Shown: piece after piece, positions 1-8,587 of the stretch
Layout of the letters: each line of letters opens with the position of its first letter
Numbering within the stretch: the stretch's first letter is position 1
Source of the DNA: an uncultured Eubacteriales bacterium
GTDB taxonomy: Bacteria > Bacillota > Clostridia > Christensenellales > CAG-138
Reading direction: 5' to 3'
Assembly: GCA_902765005.1 (NCBI GenBank)
Contig: CACWYB010000004.1
Span: 1-64,000 of the forward strand
Length of the DNA stretch: 64,000 bases
Notes under the pieces: model-generated
Seen by the model: the letters and a program-made list of their open reading frames with translations, nothing else
Told to the model about the DNA's origin: nothing
The model's database searches: none
Position numbers and translations under genes: made by a program

Positions 1-704
1 AGTTGAAGATGTAGCCGATGATGGAGGCCCAGCCGATCTGGGTGAAGTTCAGCTTCTCACCGGGGAGCTTGGCGGAGATGGCCGCCCAGCCGCCGGCGCC
101 CTTGAGGACGATGGGGGTGGCGATGGCCAGGCCCACCAGGATGATGACGAACTGGACCAAGTCGGAGATCTGGTCAGCGATCATGCCGCCCAGGGTGGTG
201 TAGAGGATGATGACGATGCCGGCGAACACCAGGCACACGTTCAGGGGGATGGAGGGGATCAGGGCGTTGATGACGCCGCCGGAAGCCGCGATCTGGGAGG
301 AGGTCAGGCAGAACAGGGACAGCACGGACAGAATGGCCGTGAAGTTGCTGGAAAGCTTGCCGAACCGACGGCCCACCACCTCAGGGATGGTGACGGCCAG
401 GGTCTTACGGATTTTCGGCGCGAAGTAGGCCAGGGGGATCATGGCGATGGACGCGGTGAGCACGTACCAGATGGCGCTCATGCCCCAGTTTCCGAAGGCT
501 TTCTGGGCCAAACCGGTGGTGCAGCCGCCGCCGATGTTGTTGGCCGACAGGGAGAAGGCCACCATAAACAGGCCCATCCGACGACCGGCGACCAAGTAGT
601 CTTTGGAATTCTTGATCTTCAGCTTGCTTACCACAAAGCCGACGACCAGCATGCCGACAAGGTAGGCCACCACGATGATGAGTGGCAGGACTTGGATTTC
701 CATA
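1..704 (-). CDS. Sodium:solute symporter (SSS family), C-terminus cut by window edge
   Basis: Reading the minus strand from ATG 704 gives 234 codons without a stop before the window ends, so the C-terminal half is missing. The protein is strongly hydrophobic. It begins with a membrane segment, then a KNSKDYLVAGRR stretch typical of the SSS family (PF00474) and further helices with SANNIGGG and YTTLGGMIADQ motifs. Family members couple Na+ to uptake of amino acids, pantothenate or other solutes; the substrate cannot be told here. A good ribosome binding site (GTAGGAGGAAAGT) precedes the ATG. It lies downstream of the ABC exporter pair but has its own promoter-like -10 and is separated by a terminator. 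Confidence 0.85.
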
Positions 705-746
705 CTTTCCTCCTACTAATACTTTTTTCGGTTACCCGACGCTATT

Positions 747-752
747 AGTATA
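747..752 (-). promoter_or_regulatory. Probable -10 box of the symporter gene
   Basis: TATACT on the minus strand, about 43 bases upstream of the symporter ATG, in a strongly AT-rich stretch. No convincing -35 hexamer is present at 16-18 bp. Confidence 0.45.
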
Positions 753-825
753 ACATAATAATACAAAAAATCCACACTTTTTTCACATTTTTAATCAGTT
801 ATTCAAAATTTTTTTTTGAAAATGC

Positions 826-854
826 AAAACGCCTCCCGGTTCAGGAGGCGTTTT
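826..854 (-). terminator. Intrinsic terminator after the ABC exporter pair
   Basis: A stem of AACGCCTCC pairs with GGAGGCGTT around a 7-base loop, extended by A/T pairs. It lies 47 bases downstream of the exporter stop codon, and the minus strand continues with GTTTTGCATTTT. The A and T tracts on both sides mean it could work in both directions. Confidence 0.75.
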
Positions 855-900
855 GGGGTGTTTCGTGTGCGTGCGAGCGCATATTGCCGGGGCGATCCGT

Positions 901-2793
901 TTACCGGCCCGCGTTTTTGAGCCGCTCCTTTTCAAACTGCAGGGTGTAGAGCTGGTAGTATTTGCCCCGCTGCTCCAGCAGCCCGTGGTGGTTGCCCTGC
1001 TCCACGATCTCCCCCTTGGACAGCACGATGATATTGTCCGCGTGCTGGATGGTGGAGAGCCGGTGGGCCACGATGAGCATGGTGCCGATGTTCATCATCT
1101 TTTCCAGGGAGTCCTGGATGAGCACCTCGGTCTCCGTGTCGATGTTGGCGGTGGCCTCGTCCAGGATCATGACCTCCGGCTTGTGGAGGATGGTCCGGGC
1201 GAAGCTCAGCAGCTGCCGCTGGCCCGCGGAGAAGTTGTTGCCCCGCTCCCGCACCACTTCGTCCAGGCCGTTTTCCAGCCGGTCGATGAAGTGATCCGCG
1301 TTCACATATCGGCAGGCGGCCATGATCTCCTCGTCGTTCACCCCTTCCATCCCCAGCAGGATGTTGGAGCGGATGGTGCCGGAGAAGAGGAACACGTCCT
1401 GGAGCATCTGGCCGAAGTGCTTTCTCAGGGAGGCGGTCTTGATCTTGCGGATGTCGATGCCGTCGATGAGGATCTCCCCCTTCTGGAACTCATAGTTCCG
1501 GCAGATGAGGGAGAGGATGGTGGTCTTGCCGGAGCCGGTGGCGCCCACGAAGGCCACGGTCTGGTCCGGCATCACATGGAAGGACACGCCCTTCAAAACC
1601 CATTCCCCGGGGATGTAGCTGAACCACACGTCCCGAAACTCGATCTCCCCCCGCACGTGGGCAAGCTCGATGGCGTCGGGGGCGTCCTGGAGCTTGGGCT
1701 CGATGTCCATGATGGTGAACACCTTCTCCGCCGAGGCGAAGGCGGACTGGAGCCAGTTGAACTGCTCGGCCAGGTTCTGGATGGGGTTGAAGAACTTGTT
1801 GATGTACATGTAGAAGCTGACGATGGTGCTGGCCTTCAGGGTCTGTCCCAGGAAGGAAGCCCCCTCCAGATAGCCCTTGCCTCCCAGGTAGAACAGGCAC
1901 AGCACGGAGCTGATGTAGAGCATGTACACCAGGGGCCGGAAGATGCCGAACACCAGGATCTGCTCCCGCTTGGCCTTGCCCAGGGACAGGCTCTTGTCCG
2001 TGAAGTCACGGAGCTTCTCCTCCTCCCGGTTGAAGATCTGGGTGATCTTGATGCCGGAAAGGTTCTCCGAAAGGTAGGTGTTGATGTCCGTGGTCCGATC
2101 CTTCACCCGGCGGTAGGCCCGGCGGGCGAACTTACGGAAGATCATGGTGAACAGCACGATGAACGGCACGAAGCAGAGCACCATGAGCGTCAGCTCATAG
2201 TTGAGGGCCAGCATGGCCGCCAGCACGCCGATGATGACGAACAGGTTCTTCACCAGGTTCACCAGGAGCGAGGTGAACATGAGGGAGATGGCGTTGGTGT
2301 CGTTGGTGACCCGGGTCACCAGCTTCCCCACGGGGGTGGCGTTCATCTGCTCGTGGGACAGGCTTTCGATGTGGGTGAACAGATCCTCCCGCATGCCGGA
2401 GATGATCTTCTGCCCCACCTTCTGCAGCACGATGGCCTGCACGTAGGTGCATACCATGGACACGATGAGGATCCCCGCGTAGGTGGCCACCAGCCGATAG
2501 AGCTCCGAAAGCGTAAAGTCGTCCTTGATCAGGTCCGTGATCCGGCCGATGATGGTGGGGGAGAGGATGTCGTAGGCGATGCCGAAGAGCATGATGAAGC
2601 CCACGAAGATGAACTGGCCCCGGTAAGGCTTGGCGTAGGCCAAAAGGCGGCGGACGATCTCTCCGTCCTTCATGTGCCGGTCGAAGCCCATGGATTGCTT
2701 CTTGTCCTTGATGGAGGCGTAAGCCACGATGAGGATGAGGGAAATGAAACCGATGATGCCGCCGGTCAGCAGCAGGGGATAGTATTCATGCAT
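901..2793 (-). CDS. ABC exporter half-transporter, BmrD/TM288-like subunit
   Basis: This 630-residue protein has an N-terminal six-helix ABC exporter membrane domain (after an extra N-terminal helix and linker) and a C-terminal ATPase domain. Walker A is GATGSGKTT, the signature is a variant FSAGQ, Walker B is VMILDEAT with the catalytic glutamate, and the H-loop lies in IVAHRLS. A GTG nine bases upstream is in frame but sits inside the ribosome binding site, so ATG 2793 (spaced from GAGGAG by nine bases) is preferred. The partner half-transporter ends 14 bases upstream, so the two form one operon. In known pairs such as BmrC/BmrD and TM287/TM288 the longer subunit carries the intact catalytic glutamate and a non-canonical signature, as here. 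Likely a multidrug or lipid exporter; substrate unknown. Confidence 0.9.
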   Translation of the reverse strand: MHEYYPLLLTGGIIGFISLILIVAYASIKDKKQSMGFDRHMKDGEIVRRLLAYAKPYRGQFIFVGFIMLFGIAYDILSPTIIGRITDLIKDDFTLSELYRLVATYAGILIVSMVCTYVQAIVLQKVGQKIISGMREDLFTHIESLSHEQMNATPVGKLVTRVTNDTNAISLMFTSLLVNLVKNLFVIIGVLAAMLALNYELTLMVLCFVPFIVLFTMIFRKFARRAYRRVKDRTTDINTYLSENLSGIKITQIFNREEEKLRDFTDKSLSLGKAKREQILVFGIFRPLVYMLYISSVLCLFYLGGKGYLEGASFLGQTLKASTIVSFYMYINKFFNPIQNLAEQFNWLQSAFASAEKVFTIMDIEPKLQDAPDAIELAHVRGEIEFRDVWFSYIPGEWVLKGVSFHVMPDQTVAFVGATGSGKTTILSLICRNYEFQKGEILIDGIDIRKIKTASLRKHFGQMLQDVFLFSGTIRSNILLGMEGVNDEEIMAACRYVNADHFIDRLENGLDEVVRERGNNFSAGQRQLLSFARTILHKPEVMILDEATANIDTETEVLIQDSLEKMMNIGTMLIVAHRLSTIQHADNIIVLSKGEIVEQGNHHGLLEQRGKYYQLYTLQFEKERLKNAGR

Positions 2794-2806
2794 GACCTTC
2801 ACCTCC

Positions 2807-4600
2807 TCATTCCTTCGACTCGTCCTCGAGGCGCTGCAGCTCCACCATCCGCTCGTAGGCGGGGCAGGTCTTCAGCAGCTCCTCGTGGCTGCCCACAGCG
2901 ATGATCTTTCCGTCCTCCACGAACACGATCTTGTCCAGGCTCTCGATGGTGGAGATGCGGTGGGCGATCAGGATGGTGGTCTTGCCCTGGCGGCTCTGCC
3001 GCAGGTTCTGCAGGATCACCTTCTCCGTGTCCGTGTCCACGGCGGAGACGGAGTCGTCCAGGATCAGGATGGGCGCGTTCTTCATCAGGGCCCGGGCGAT
3101 GGAGATGCGCTGCTTCTGCCCGCCGGACACGGTCACGCCCCGCTCGCCCAGGATGGTCTTGTAGCCATCCTTGAATTCGGCGATGTTCTCATGGACGTCG
3201 GCCAGCACGGCGGAATTCTCCACCGCCGCCTCGTCCAGCTCATCGTAGGCAAAGTTGATGTTGTTTTCGATGGTGTCCGAGAAGAGGAAGTTGTCCTGGG
3301 GCACATAGGCGCAGCCCGCCCGCAGGGACCGGATGGTGATCCGGTTCACGTCCCGGTCGTCCACGAACAGGGTCCCGTCGGGCACGTTGTAGGTTCTGAG
3401 GATCAGATCCACGATGGTGGTCTTGCCGGAGCCCGTCTTGCCCACGATGCCCACGCTCTCCCCGGCGTTCACCGTGAAGGACACGTGCTCCAGGGCGTCA
3501 AACTCCCCGTCGGGGTAGCGGAAGGTCAGGTCCCTGAACTCGATCTTGCCGGAGATCTTTTCCATGTCCTGGGCGTCGGGCTTGTCTTGCACGTCGATCC
3601 GGGCTTCCAGCAGCTCCGCCACCCGGTTCATGGACGCTTTGCCCCGGGCGGATTTTTCGATGAGCATGGCCACAGCCATGACCGGCCAAACCACGGAGGA
3701 GAAGTAGGCGATGTATTCCACCAGCTGCCCCGCGTCGAACCGGCCCCGGTACACCAGATATCCGCCGTAGCCCAGGATCACGCAGATCACCGTCTCCACC
3801 AGGAGCGTGATGAACACGTGCATCATGGTGGAGGTCTTCACGTAGCTCACGTTGGTGTTTTCGTTGTCGATGTTCAGCTTCTGGAAGTCCTTGAGCTGGA
3901 TGAGCTCCTTCACGAAGGCCTTCACCACGGCGTAGCCGGAGAAGCTCTCCTGCGCGAAGTCGGAGAGGTTGGAGAAGGCCTGCTGGCGGACCTCCCATTT
4001 CTTCATCATGGTCTTGCCCATGAACACGCCCACCAGCAGCAGCAGGCTCAGGGGGATCAGGGTGAGCAGGGTCAGGCTGATGTCCATCCGCCACATCTTC
4101 AGGAAGGCCAGGATGCCCAGGAACAGGGCGTCGAAGAACATGAGCAGTCCGTCCCCGAAGCACTCCTGGATGGTGTCCAGGTCGTTGGTGAACAGGCTCA
4201 TGAGGTTGCCCACCTTGTTCACCTGGTAGTATTCCCGGCTCAGCTCCTTGCAGTGGTCGAACATGCGGATGCGGATGTCCGTCTCCACCCGGATGGCGGA
4301 GCCGAAGAAGCACACCCGCCACAGGAACCGGCCCACCACCATGACCAGGATGATGTACACGATGGGCAGGCAGATGTGATCCAGCAGAAAGTCAAGGGTG
4401 AAGCCGGTGGGCGCCCCCTGAAAGAGGACGGACCCGGTGTTCAGCCCGTTGATGAGCATCCGATACAGCTCCGGGATCAGCAGCTGCACATAGTCCACCA
4501 GAATGAGGGCCACCGCCCCCAGCAGCAGCTGAGGCGCGTACTTTAGGTAGTAGCGGTTGATGTGTTTGCCGAATATCAAGATGAGTCTCTTTCCGCCCAT
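2807..4600 (-). CDS. ABC exporter half-transporter, BmrC/TM287-like subunit with degenerate Walker B
   Basis: This 597-residue protein has a six-helix exporter domain followed by an ATPase domain with Walker A GKTGSGKTT, signature VSGGQKQR and Walker B ILILDDS. The catalytic glutamate is replaced by aspartate (LDDS rather than LDE), the hallmark of the degenerate site in heterodimeric exporters. Together with the following gene it should form one asymmetric exporter in the cytoplasmic membrane. The ATG at 4600 lacks a Shine-Dalgarno sequence and lies only about 20 bases from the predicted transcription start. An in-frame TTG at 4579, preceded by GGAAAGAG, is a realistic alternative start. Confidence 0.88.
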   Translation of the reverse strand: MGGKRLILIFGKHINRYYLKYAPQLLLGAVALILVDYVQLLIPELYRMLINGLNTGSVLFQGAPTGFTLDFLLDHICLPIVYIILVMVVGRFLWRVCFFGSAIRVETDIRIRMFDHCKELSREYYQVNKVGNLMSLFTNDLDTIQECFGDGLLMFFDALFLGILAFLKMWRMDISLTLLTLIPLSLLLLVGVFMGKTMMKKWEVRQQAFSNLSDFAQESFSGYAVVKAFVKELIQLKDFQKLNIDNENTNVSYVKTSTMMHVFITLLVETVICVILGYGGYLVYRGRFDAGQLVEYIAYFSSVVWPVMAVAMLIEKSARGKASMNRVAELLEARIDVQDKPDAQDMEKISGKIEFRDLTFRYPDGEFDALEHVSFTVNAGESVGIVGKTGSGKTTIVDLILRTYNVPDGTLFVDDRDVNRITIRSLRAGCAYVPQDNFLFSDTIENNINFAYDELDEAAVENSAVLADVHENIAEFKDGYKTILGERGVTVSGGQKQRISIARALMKNAPILILDDSVSAVDTDTEKVILQNLRQSRQGKTTILIAHRISTIESLDKIVFVEDGKIIAVGSHEELLKTCPAYERMVELQRLEDESKE

Positions 4601-4626
4601 GGTCCGGGCATAAGTGTGTAATTCTT

Positions 4627-4654
4627 ATTATACGAAGAAAGAGACAAAAAGCAA
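4627..4654 (-). promoter_or_regulatory. Promoter of the ABC exporter operon
   Basis: On the minus strand TTGCTT (4649-4654) is followed after 16 bases by a perfect TATAAT (4627-4632), about 27 bases upstream of the annotated ATG. Confidence 0.7.
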
Positions 4655-4660
4655 GTAGAT

Positions 4661-4718
4661 GTCCCTTTTTCTTTTCGGTGAAAAGAAAAAGGGACCGAAA
4701 AAGAAAAGCCAGGAAGGA
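4661..4718 (+). repeat. Hairpin element copy 1 with conserved 3' flank
   Basis: A perfect 15-bp inverted repeat (4661-4675 with 4681-4695) has base GTCCC, a pyrimidine arm TTTTTCTTTT and a 5-base loop. It is followed by the flank CGAAAAAGAAAAGC and AGGAAGG that recurs at other copies. It lies just upstream of the exporter promoter and after the end of the neighbouring lipoprotein gene, so it may also act as a terminator. Confidence 0.8.
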
Positions 4719-4812
4719 TAATGGGGACTGCCGTGAAAAAGCAATCCCCATTTGTGTTCATTTGGTTGATCCTTTTCTTGAAAGAATAGGTTCGGGCGTT
4801 CATTCCTTTCTC

Positions 4813-6171
4813 TCAATACCCCGTGCCGCGGTTGATGATCGAACCGTCCACAGCGTTGATGGTCATGCAGTCCTCAAAGTCCCACACAGGCAGGAGCCAG
4901 AATTCCGAGGAATCGGGCTTCTTCACCCGCATATAGGAGAAGCGGACGGTTTGAATGGTCAGCTCCTCGCTGTGGGGCGGCTCGTTCTTCCACAGCTCGG
5001 GGTCCTCGTCCGAGGTGCCCAGATAGATGCTGCGGAAGATCTGGGACCGGAAGATGTCCATGATCTCCTCGAAGGGCAGCAGCTGCACGTTCTCGCTGTC
5101 GGTGGAGACGATCTCCAGGGCGTTGTACCAGTTGAGGCTGGTGATCTCCCCCTTCACTACCGTGGCCTCGATCCGCTCCTGCTGGGGCCCCTGCTCGTAG
5201 GGCACGTGGGTCACCCGCTCCTTCACCCCGTCCGGGCCGGTATAGGTCTGGCTGTCGGGATAGGAAGGGATGCCGTCGTAGTAGGGCAGCAGCTGAAACT
5301 GGAAGCTGTCATATTCAAAGCCCGTCTCGCTGTGAAACAGGCCCTCCCGGATATCGTCGTCCACCCCGGTCATGTCCCACGTCCTAGCCTCGGTGAAGCC
5401 CAGGTCATTGGCGAAGGTCTCCACCATGGCACACAGCTCCTTTTCCCGGTCCGTCTTCGGCAGGCGATAGGAATAGGAGTTGATATCGACGTCCTCGTCC
5501 GTGCCGTAGCCGATATCCACGCCCCGCTCCCAGGGAGTGATGGAGAGACCCTTGCCCTGGCCGTTCTCCAGACCGAACCGCTCATCCGAAAAGCGGCCCG
5601 TCCAGGGCTCCGGCGCGGGGAAATCGCTGTGCCGCTGCATGTCCTTCATCTCAAAGCTGATGTTGTCCAGCAGGTTGGCGTTGCGCATGGAGTCATAGTT
5701 CTCCTGCTGGCCGGGGCCGTAGCACCCCTCGTCCAGAGCCTTGAGCCAGGCGGTGTACAGCTTCACCATGTTGTCGCAGCGGGCGTAGATGGCCCGATCC
5801 CGGTTCCCATCGAAGTAGGGCCCGTCCCCCAGGAGCTTTTTGGTCAGGGCCTCCTTCTCCTCCGGGGAAAAGGTTTTGAACCGGACCGTGTACACGGGCA
5901 CCCGCGTGACCTCCGGCACCGTCACCGGGGCGTCGATATGCACACTGAGCTCCCCGCCGTACACGTGGCCGGAAAGGTCCTCTTTGACCCGCTCCGGGGC
6001 GTTCACCCGCGCCCGCACCGTCATTTCCGGCGCTTCGCTCGCCTCCGGCTGAGTCACGATCAGCTCCTCCAACCGCCCCTCCGTCTTGTTCACCACCACG
6101 TCCTCTGTGGGCGTGGGCTGGCAGGCCGTGAGCAGCAGCGCCGCCAGAACCAGACAAAACAGCTTTTTCAT
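4813..6171 (-). CDS. DUF6034-like lipoprotein A
   Basis: This 452-residue lipoprotein has a signal peptide ending in the lipobox LTACQ, so it should be anchored to the outer face of the membrane. Directly after the cysteine comes QPTPTEDVVVNK, which I associate with the DUF6034 family of Firmicute lipoproteins; the molecular function is unknown. It is paralogous to the lipoprotein at 9481-10899. Shared landmarks include VYGG, LGDGPY, QERIE, a LLPF..IM.IF..QIF block, SYMRV.KPD, WLLPVWDF and the C-terminal INAVDGSI. GGGAGG precedes the ATG. The gene has its own operator/promoter and follows a terminator, so it is probably transcribed separately from the genes upstream. Confidence 0.8.
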   Translation of the reverse strand: MKKLFCLVLAALLLTACQPTPTEDVVVNKTEGRLEELIVTQPEASEAPEMTVRARVNAPERVKEDLSGHVYGGELSVHIDAPVTVPEVTRVPVYTVRFKTFSPEEKEALTKKLLGDGPYFDGNRDRAIYARCDNMVKLYTAWLKALDEGCYGPGQQENYDSMRNANLLDNISFEMKDMQRHSDFPAPEPWTGRFSDERFGLENGQGKGLSITPWERGVDIGYGTDEDVDINSYSYRLPKTDREKELCAMVETFANDLGFTEARTWDMTGVDDDIREGLFHSETGFEYDSFQFQLLPYYDGIPSYPDSQTYTGPDGVKERVTHVPYEQGPQQERIEATVVKGEITSLNWYNALEIVSTDSENVQLLPFEEIMDIFRSQIFRSIYLGTSDEDPELWKNEPPHSEELTIQTVRFSYMRVKKPDSSEFWLLPVWDFEDCMTINAVDGSIINRGTGY

Positions 6172-6198
6172 TCGTTGTACCTCCCTTCGTTTATCCCC

Positions 6199-6204
6199 AT
6201 CCTA
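6199..6204 (-). promoter_or_regulatory. Probable -10 of the lipoprotein A gene
   Basis: TAGGAT on the minus strand, 19 bases downstream of the last operator repeat. The same spacing occurs at the permease promoter near 12.85 kb. There is no consensus -35, which fits an activator-dependent promoter. Confidence 0.55.
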
Positions 6205-6223
6205 CACCTCAAATTCGGACAAA

Positions 6224-6282
6224 CTGTAACGGAGTTGTCATGGACTTGTAAAAGCAGGGTCCAAGTTGTTATGGACCTGTAA
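6224..6282 (-). promoter_or_regulatory. Tandem direct-repeat operator (OmpR/PhoP-like) upstream of lipoprotein A
   Basis: The minus strand carries TTACAA, TGACAA and TTACAG starting exactly 11 bases apart (5' ends at 6251, 6240 and 6229). A further pair, TTACAG and TAACAA, lies upstream, also 11 apart (6282, 6271). Hexamers with five-base gaps are the usual target of OmpR-family response regulators such as B. subtilis PhoP. The same pattern precedes the permease gene ending at 12817. Confidence 0.65.
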
Positions 6283-6320
6283 AAACACGGGTCGCTGCCC
6301 CATGGACGCCAGCGACCCGT
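6281..6320 (-). terminator. Intrinsic terminator after the surface protein gene
   Basis: A perfect 10-bp stem ACGGGTCGCT/AGCGACCCGT (6287-6296 with 6311-6320) has a 14-base loop and is followed on the minus strand by G and TTTTT. It ends transcription from 6404-8587 just before the lipoprotein A operator. Confidence 0.8.
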
Positions 6321-6351
6321 ATCGAGCATTGGGTTTGCTTCTCTTTTTTCG

Positions 6352-6389
6352 GTTCCTCTTTTCTCTTCCCATGAAGAGAAAAAAGGAAC
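6352..6389 (-). repeat. Hairpin element copy 2
   Basis: A 17-bp stem with one mismatch (6352-6368 with 6373-6389) has base GTTCC, arm TTTTCTCTTC and loop CCAT. The conserved flank (CCGAAAAAAGAGAAGC) lies on the minus strand, so this copy is inverted relative to copy 1. It sits immediately after the stop of the surface protein gene. Confidence 0.75.
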
Positions 6390-6403
6390 ATAGAAAGCTG
6401 TTT

Positions 6404-8587
6404 TCACTTCATCTTCAGCATCCGGGTGAAGCGGGCGATGACGATGACGGAGAGGATGATGAGGATGAAGGCGATGGCCACCAGCAAACTCACCCACCAC
6501 TGGGACAGGGTCTGCTGCTCCTTCTGCTCCTTCTCCTGCTTTTCCTTCTCCTCGTCGGTGATCTGCACGGGGGCCAGCAGGTTGGTCTGCAGGCTCTGGA
6601 ACTCCGTGTGTTCCTGGCCGTTCATGTCCTCGTAGCTGATGATCAGTTCCCCGTAGGCCATGCCGTATTTCTCCTGGCCGGGCAGGGTGGTGACGAACAC
6701 GGACACGGCCTTGTCCGCGCTCTGCTGGGGCTCCAACGTGCCCAGGAAGGCGGAGGCGGCGATGAGCCCGTCCATCCTCAGGGTGCAGCGCACGTTGTAC
6801 ACCGGGGCATAGCCCGTGTTGTACACGCACACGGGCTGGGAGAAGGTGTCCCCGCTGGTGACGGATTCCGGCAGCTTCATCTCGTCGAAGCCGATGGAGG
6901 GCTCCTGGGTCACGCCGATCTGCAGGGGCACCCGGTCGTTGTACAGGTTTCCGTACTTATCCTCGTAAGCCAGCTCCACCGCCAAGCTGTGCCGCCCAGC
7001 GAACACGGTCATATCGGACCCGAAGGGGAAGCTGATCTCGGCGCTCTCCTGCTGGTTGAGCAGGGCCAGGAAGGTGGGGGCCAGGCTGTCGCTGCGGTAG
7101 ATGCCCTGGCCCTCGGCCGCAGCGGTGACGCGCACGTTCTTCGCCTCCAGGTCTCCCACGTTCCGCAGGGTCAGCGACAGGGTGAAGCTCTCCCCGCCGG
7201 CGATGGTGTAGGCGCTCATCTCGGTGTTCTCCAGCACCAGCACGGGCTTCTTTATCGCCGAGGGGCCGCCGCCTCCGCCCCCGGAGGACCGGTTCTTGCC
7301 GTCGCTGATGGTCACCTGCAGGGTGAACACCTGCTCGGCCAGCTCCCCGTTCTTGTCCGTGTAGCTCACATGGAAGGGCAGGGGGTAGGTGCCGTTATAC
7401 CGGTTCTTGGCCAGGTTCAGGCTGAGACTGATGAGGAACACCTCCCGGCTCACGTCGTTGCCGGCGCCGTCCTTGGCCTTCTGGGTGGATTTCTTCAAAT
7501 CAAACTGGTAGTTCCCGTAGAGGAAGGGGCCGGAGGTGGAGATCTCCGGCGTCACCCGGATCATGTCCCCCATCACGTCCCCCAACAGGGGCAGCACGAA
7601 CAGGGCCTTGTCGTTGGCCACGGTGGGCAGGTATCCGTCGGCGTAGCTCTTGCTCATGCCGCTGTAGATTAGGGCCGTGTCGATCACCAGCTCCGTGTCC
7701 GCCGCGCCCCCCGGCCGAGGCGTGGCGGTGGGTTCGGGGGCGTCCGTGGGGGCGGGCGTATCGGTAGGAGCCGGCGTTGCGGCGTCCGTAGGCGCGGGCG
7801 ACGCTGTGTCAGTGGGTGCGGGGGAGGCGGTGTCGGAAGGCGTCGGGGTGCCCGACGGTTTCGGCGTTGCGGTATCGGATGGGGCAGGCGTATCCGTGGC
7901 CTCCGGCGCTGTCGTGTCTGTAGGCGCGGGGGTATCGGTCACCTCCGGCGCAGCCGTATCTGTAGGCGCTGGGGTATCGGTCACCTCCGGCGCTGTCGTG
8001 TCTGTAGGTGCTGGGGTATCGGTCACCTCCGGCGCAGCCGTATCTGTAGGCGCTGGGGTATCGGTCACCTCCGGCATAGCCGTCTCCGTAGGCGCAGGGG
8101 TCTCCGTAGGCGCGGGGGTCTCCGTAGGTGCAGGGGTCTCCGTAGGTGCAGGAGTCTCCGTAGGTGCAGGAGTCTCCGTTGGTGCAGGAGTCTCCGTTGG
8201 TGCAGGAGTCTCCGTTGGCGCAGGGGTATCCGTTGGTGCAGGCGTGTCCGTAGGCCCAGGCGTGTCCGTAGGCCCAGGCGAGGGCGTCACGGTCACGGTG
8301 ACCACCTTGATGTATTCCGTCCATTGCACAAAGCCGATGAAGGTACCCTCCAGGGCCTGGACCCGGTACCAGAGGCTGCCGCTGTCGTCGTGCCAGTCCT
8401 CCAAGTATTTCATCTCCTGGCCGGGGCCCAGGCTGCGGGCGGGGGAGGGGTCTCCGATCTGGGCGTAGACCCCAACCGCCTCCAGGCCTTCGTTGCGCAC
8501 CCGCCACTCCGTTTCCGCCAGGGCCACAAGGGGCATGAGCCCCAGCAGGGCCGCCAGCAGCAGGCAGAATATCCGTTTTCTGTTCAT
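6404..8587 (-). CDS. Secreted, membrane-anchored surface protein with Pro/Thr stalk and CARDB-like repeats
   Basis: This 727-residue protein has a signal peptide (residues 1-25, ending VALAE) and a small SH3-like module (about 25-95). A long Pro/Thr/Ala stalk of TPAPTD/TPAPTE repeats follows (about 99-290), then a globular region containing NVGDLEAKNVRV and NTGYAPVYNVRC, typical of CARDB/COG1361 Ig-like adhesion domains. A C-terminal transmembrane helix (about 695-717) ends in a basic tail. It should span the wall with its N-terminal head outside. The start at 8587 has GGGAGGAAAGAGT and overlaps the ATPase stop (ATGA), so the two are translationally coupled and probably partner proteins. The repeat stalk is likely length-variable. 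Confidence 0.82.
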   Translation of the reverse strand: MNRKRIFCLLLAALLGLMPLVALAETEWRVRNEGLEAVGVYAQIGDPSPARSLGPGQEMKYLEDWHDDSGSLWYRVQALEGTFIGFVQWTEYIKVVTVTVTPSPGPTDTPGPTDTPAPTDTPAPTETPAPTETPAPTETPAPTETPAPTETPAPTETPAPTETPAPTETAMPEVTDTPAPTDTAAPEVTDTPAPTDTTAPEVTDTPAPTDTAAPEVTDTPAPTDTTAPEATDTPAPSDTATPKPSGTPTPSDTASPAPTDTASPAPTDAATPAPTDTPAPTDAPEPTATPRPGGAADTELVIDTALIYSGMSKSYADGYLPTVANDKALFVLPLLGDVMGDMIRVTPEISTSGPFLYGNYQFDLKKSTQKAKDGAGNDVSREVFLISLSLNLAKNRYNGTYPLPFHVSYTDKNGELAEQVFTLQVTISDGKNRSSGGGGGGPSAIKKPVLVLENTEMSAYTIAGGESFTLSLTLRNVGDLEAKNVRVTAAAEGQGIYRSDSLAPTFLALLNQQESAEISFPFGSDMTVFAGRHSLAVELAYEDKYGNLYNDRVPLQIGVTQEPSIGFDEMKLPESVTSGDTFSQPVCVYNTGYAPVYNVRCTLRMDGLIAASAFLGTLEPQQSADKAVSVFVTTLPGQEKYGMAYGELIISYEDMNGQEHTEFQSLQTNLLAPVQITDEEKEKQEKEQKEQQTLSQWWVSLLVAIAFILIILSVIVIARFTRMLKMK

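Noticed and set aside
853..4546. Long open frames opposite the ABC exporter genes (683 and 584 codons)
   Set aside because: They mirror the exporter genes codon for codon, are rich in His/Gly/Val/Leu in a way expected from GC-rich antisense reading, and have no family motifs or ribosome binding sites. Similar antisense frames occur opposite most genes here.
7715..8290. Repeat array considered as CRISPR
   Set aside because: Units are short (15-18 bases), coding, contiguous and without unique spacers. No cas genes are present.
7677..8468. Plus-strand frame of Val-Gly-Ala repeats (VSVGAGVSV)
   Set aside because: It is the antisense reading of the TPAPTE repeat stalk of the surface protein, not a silk- or elastin-like gene.
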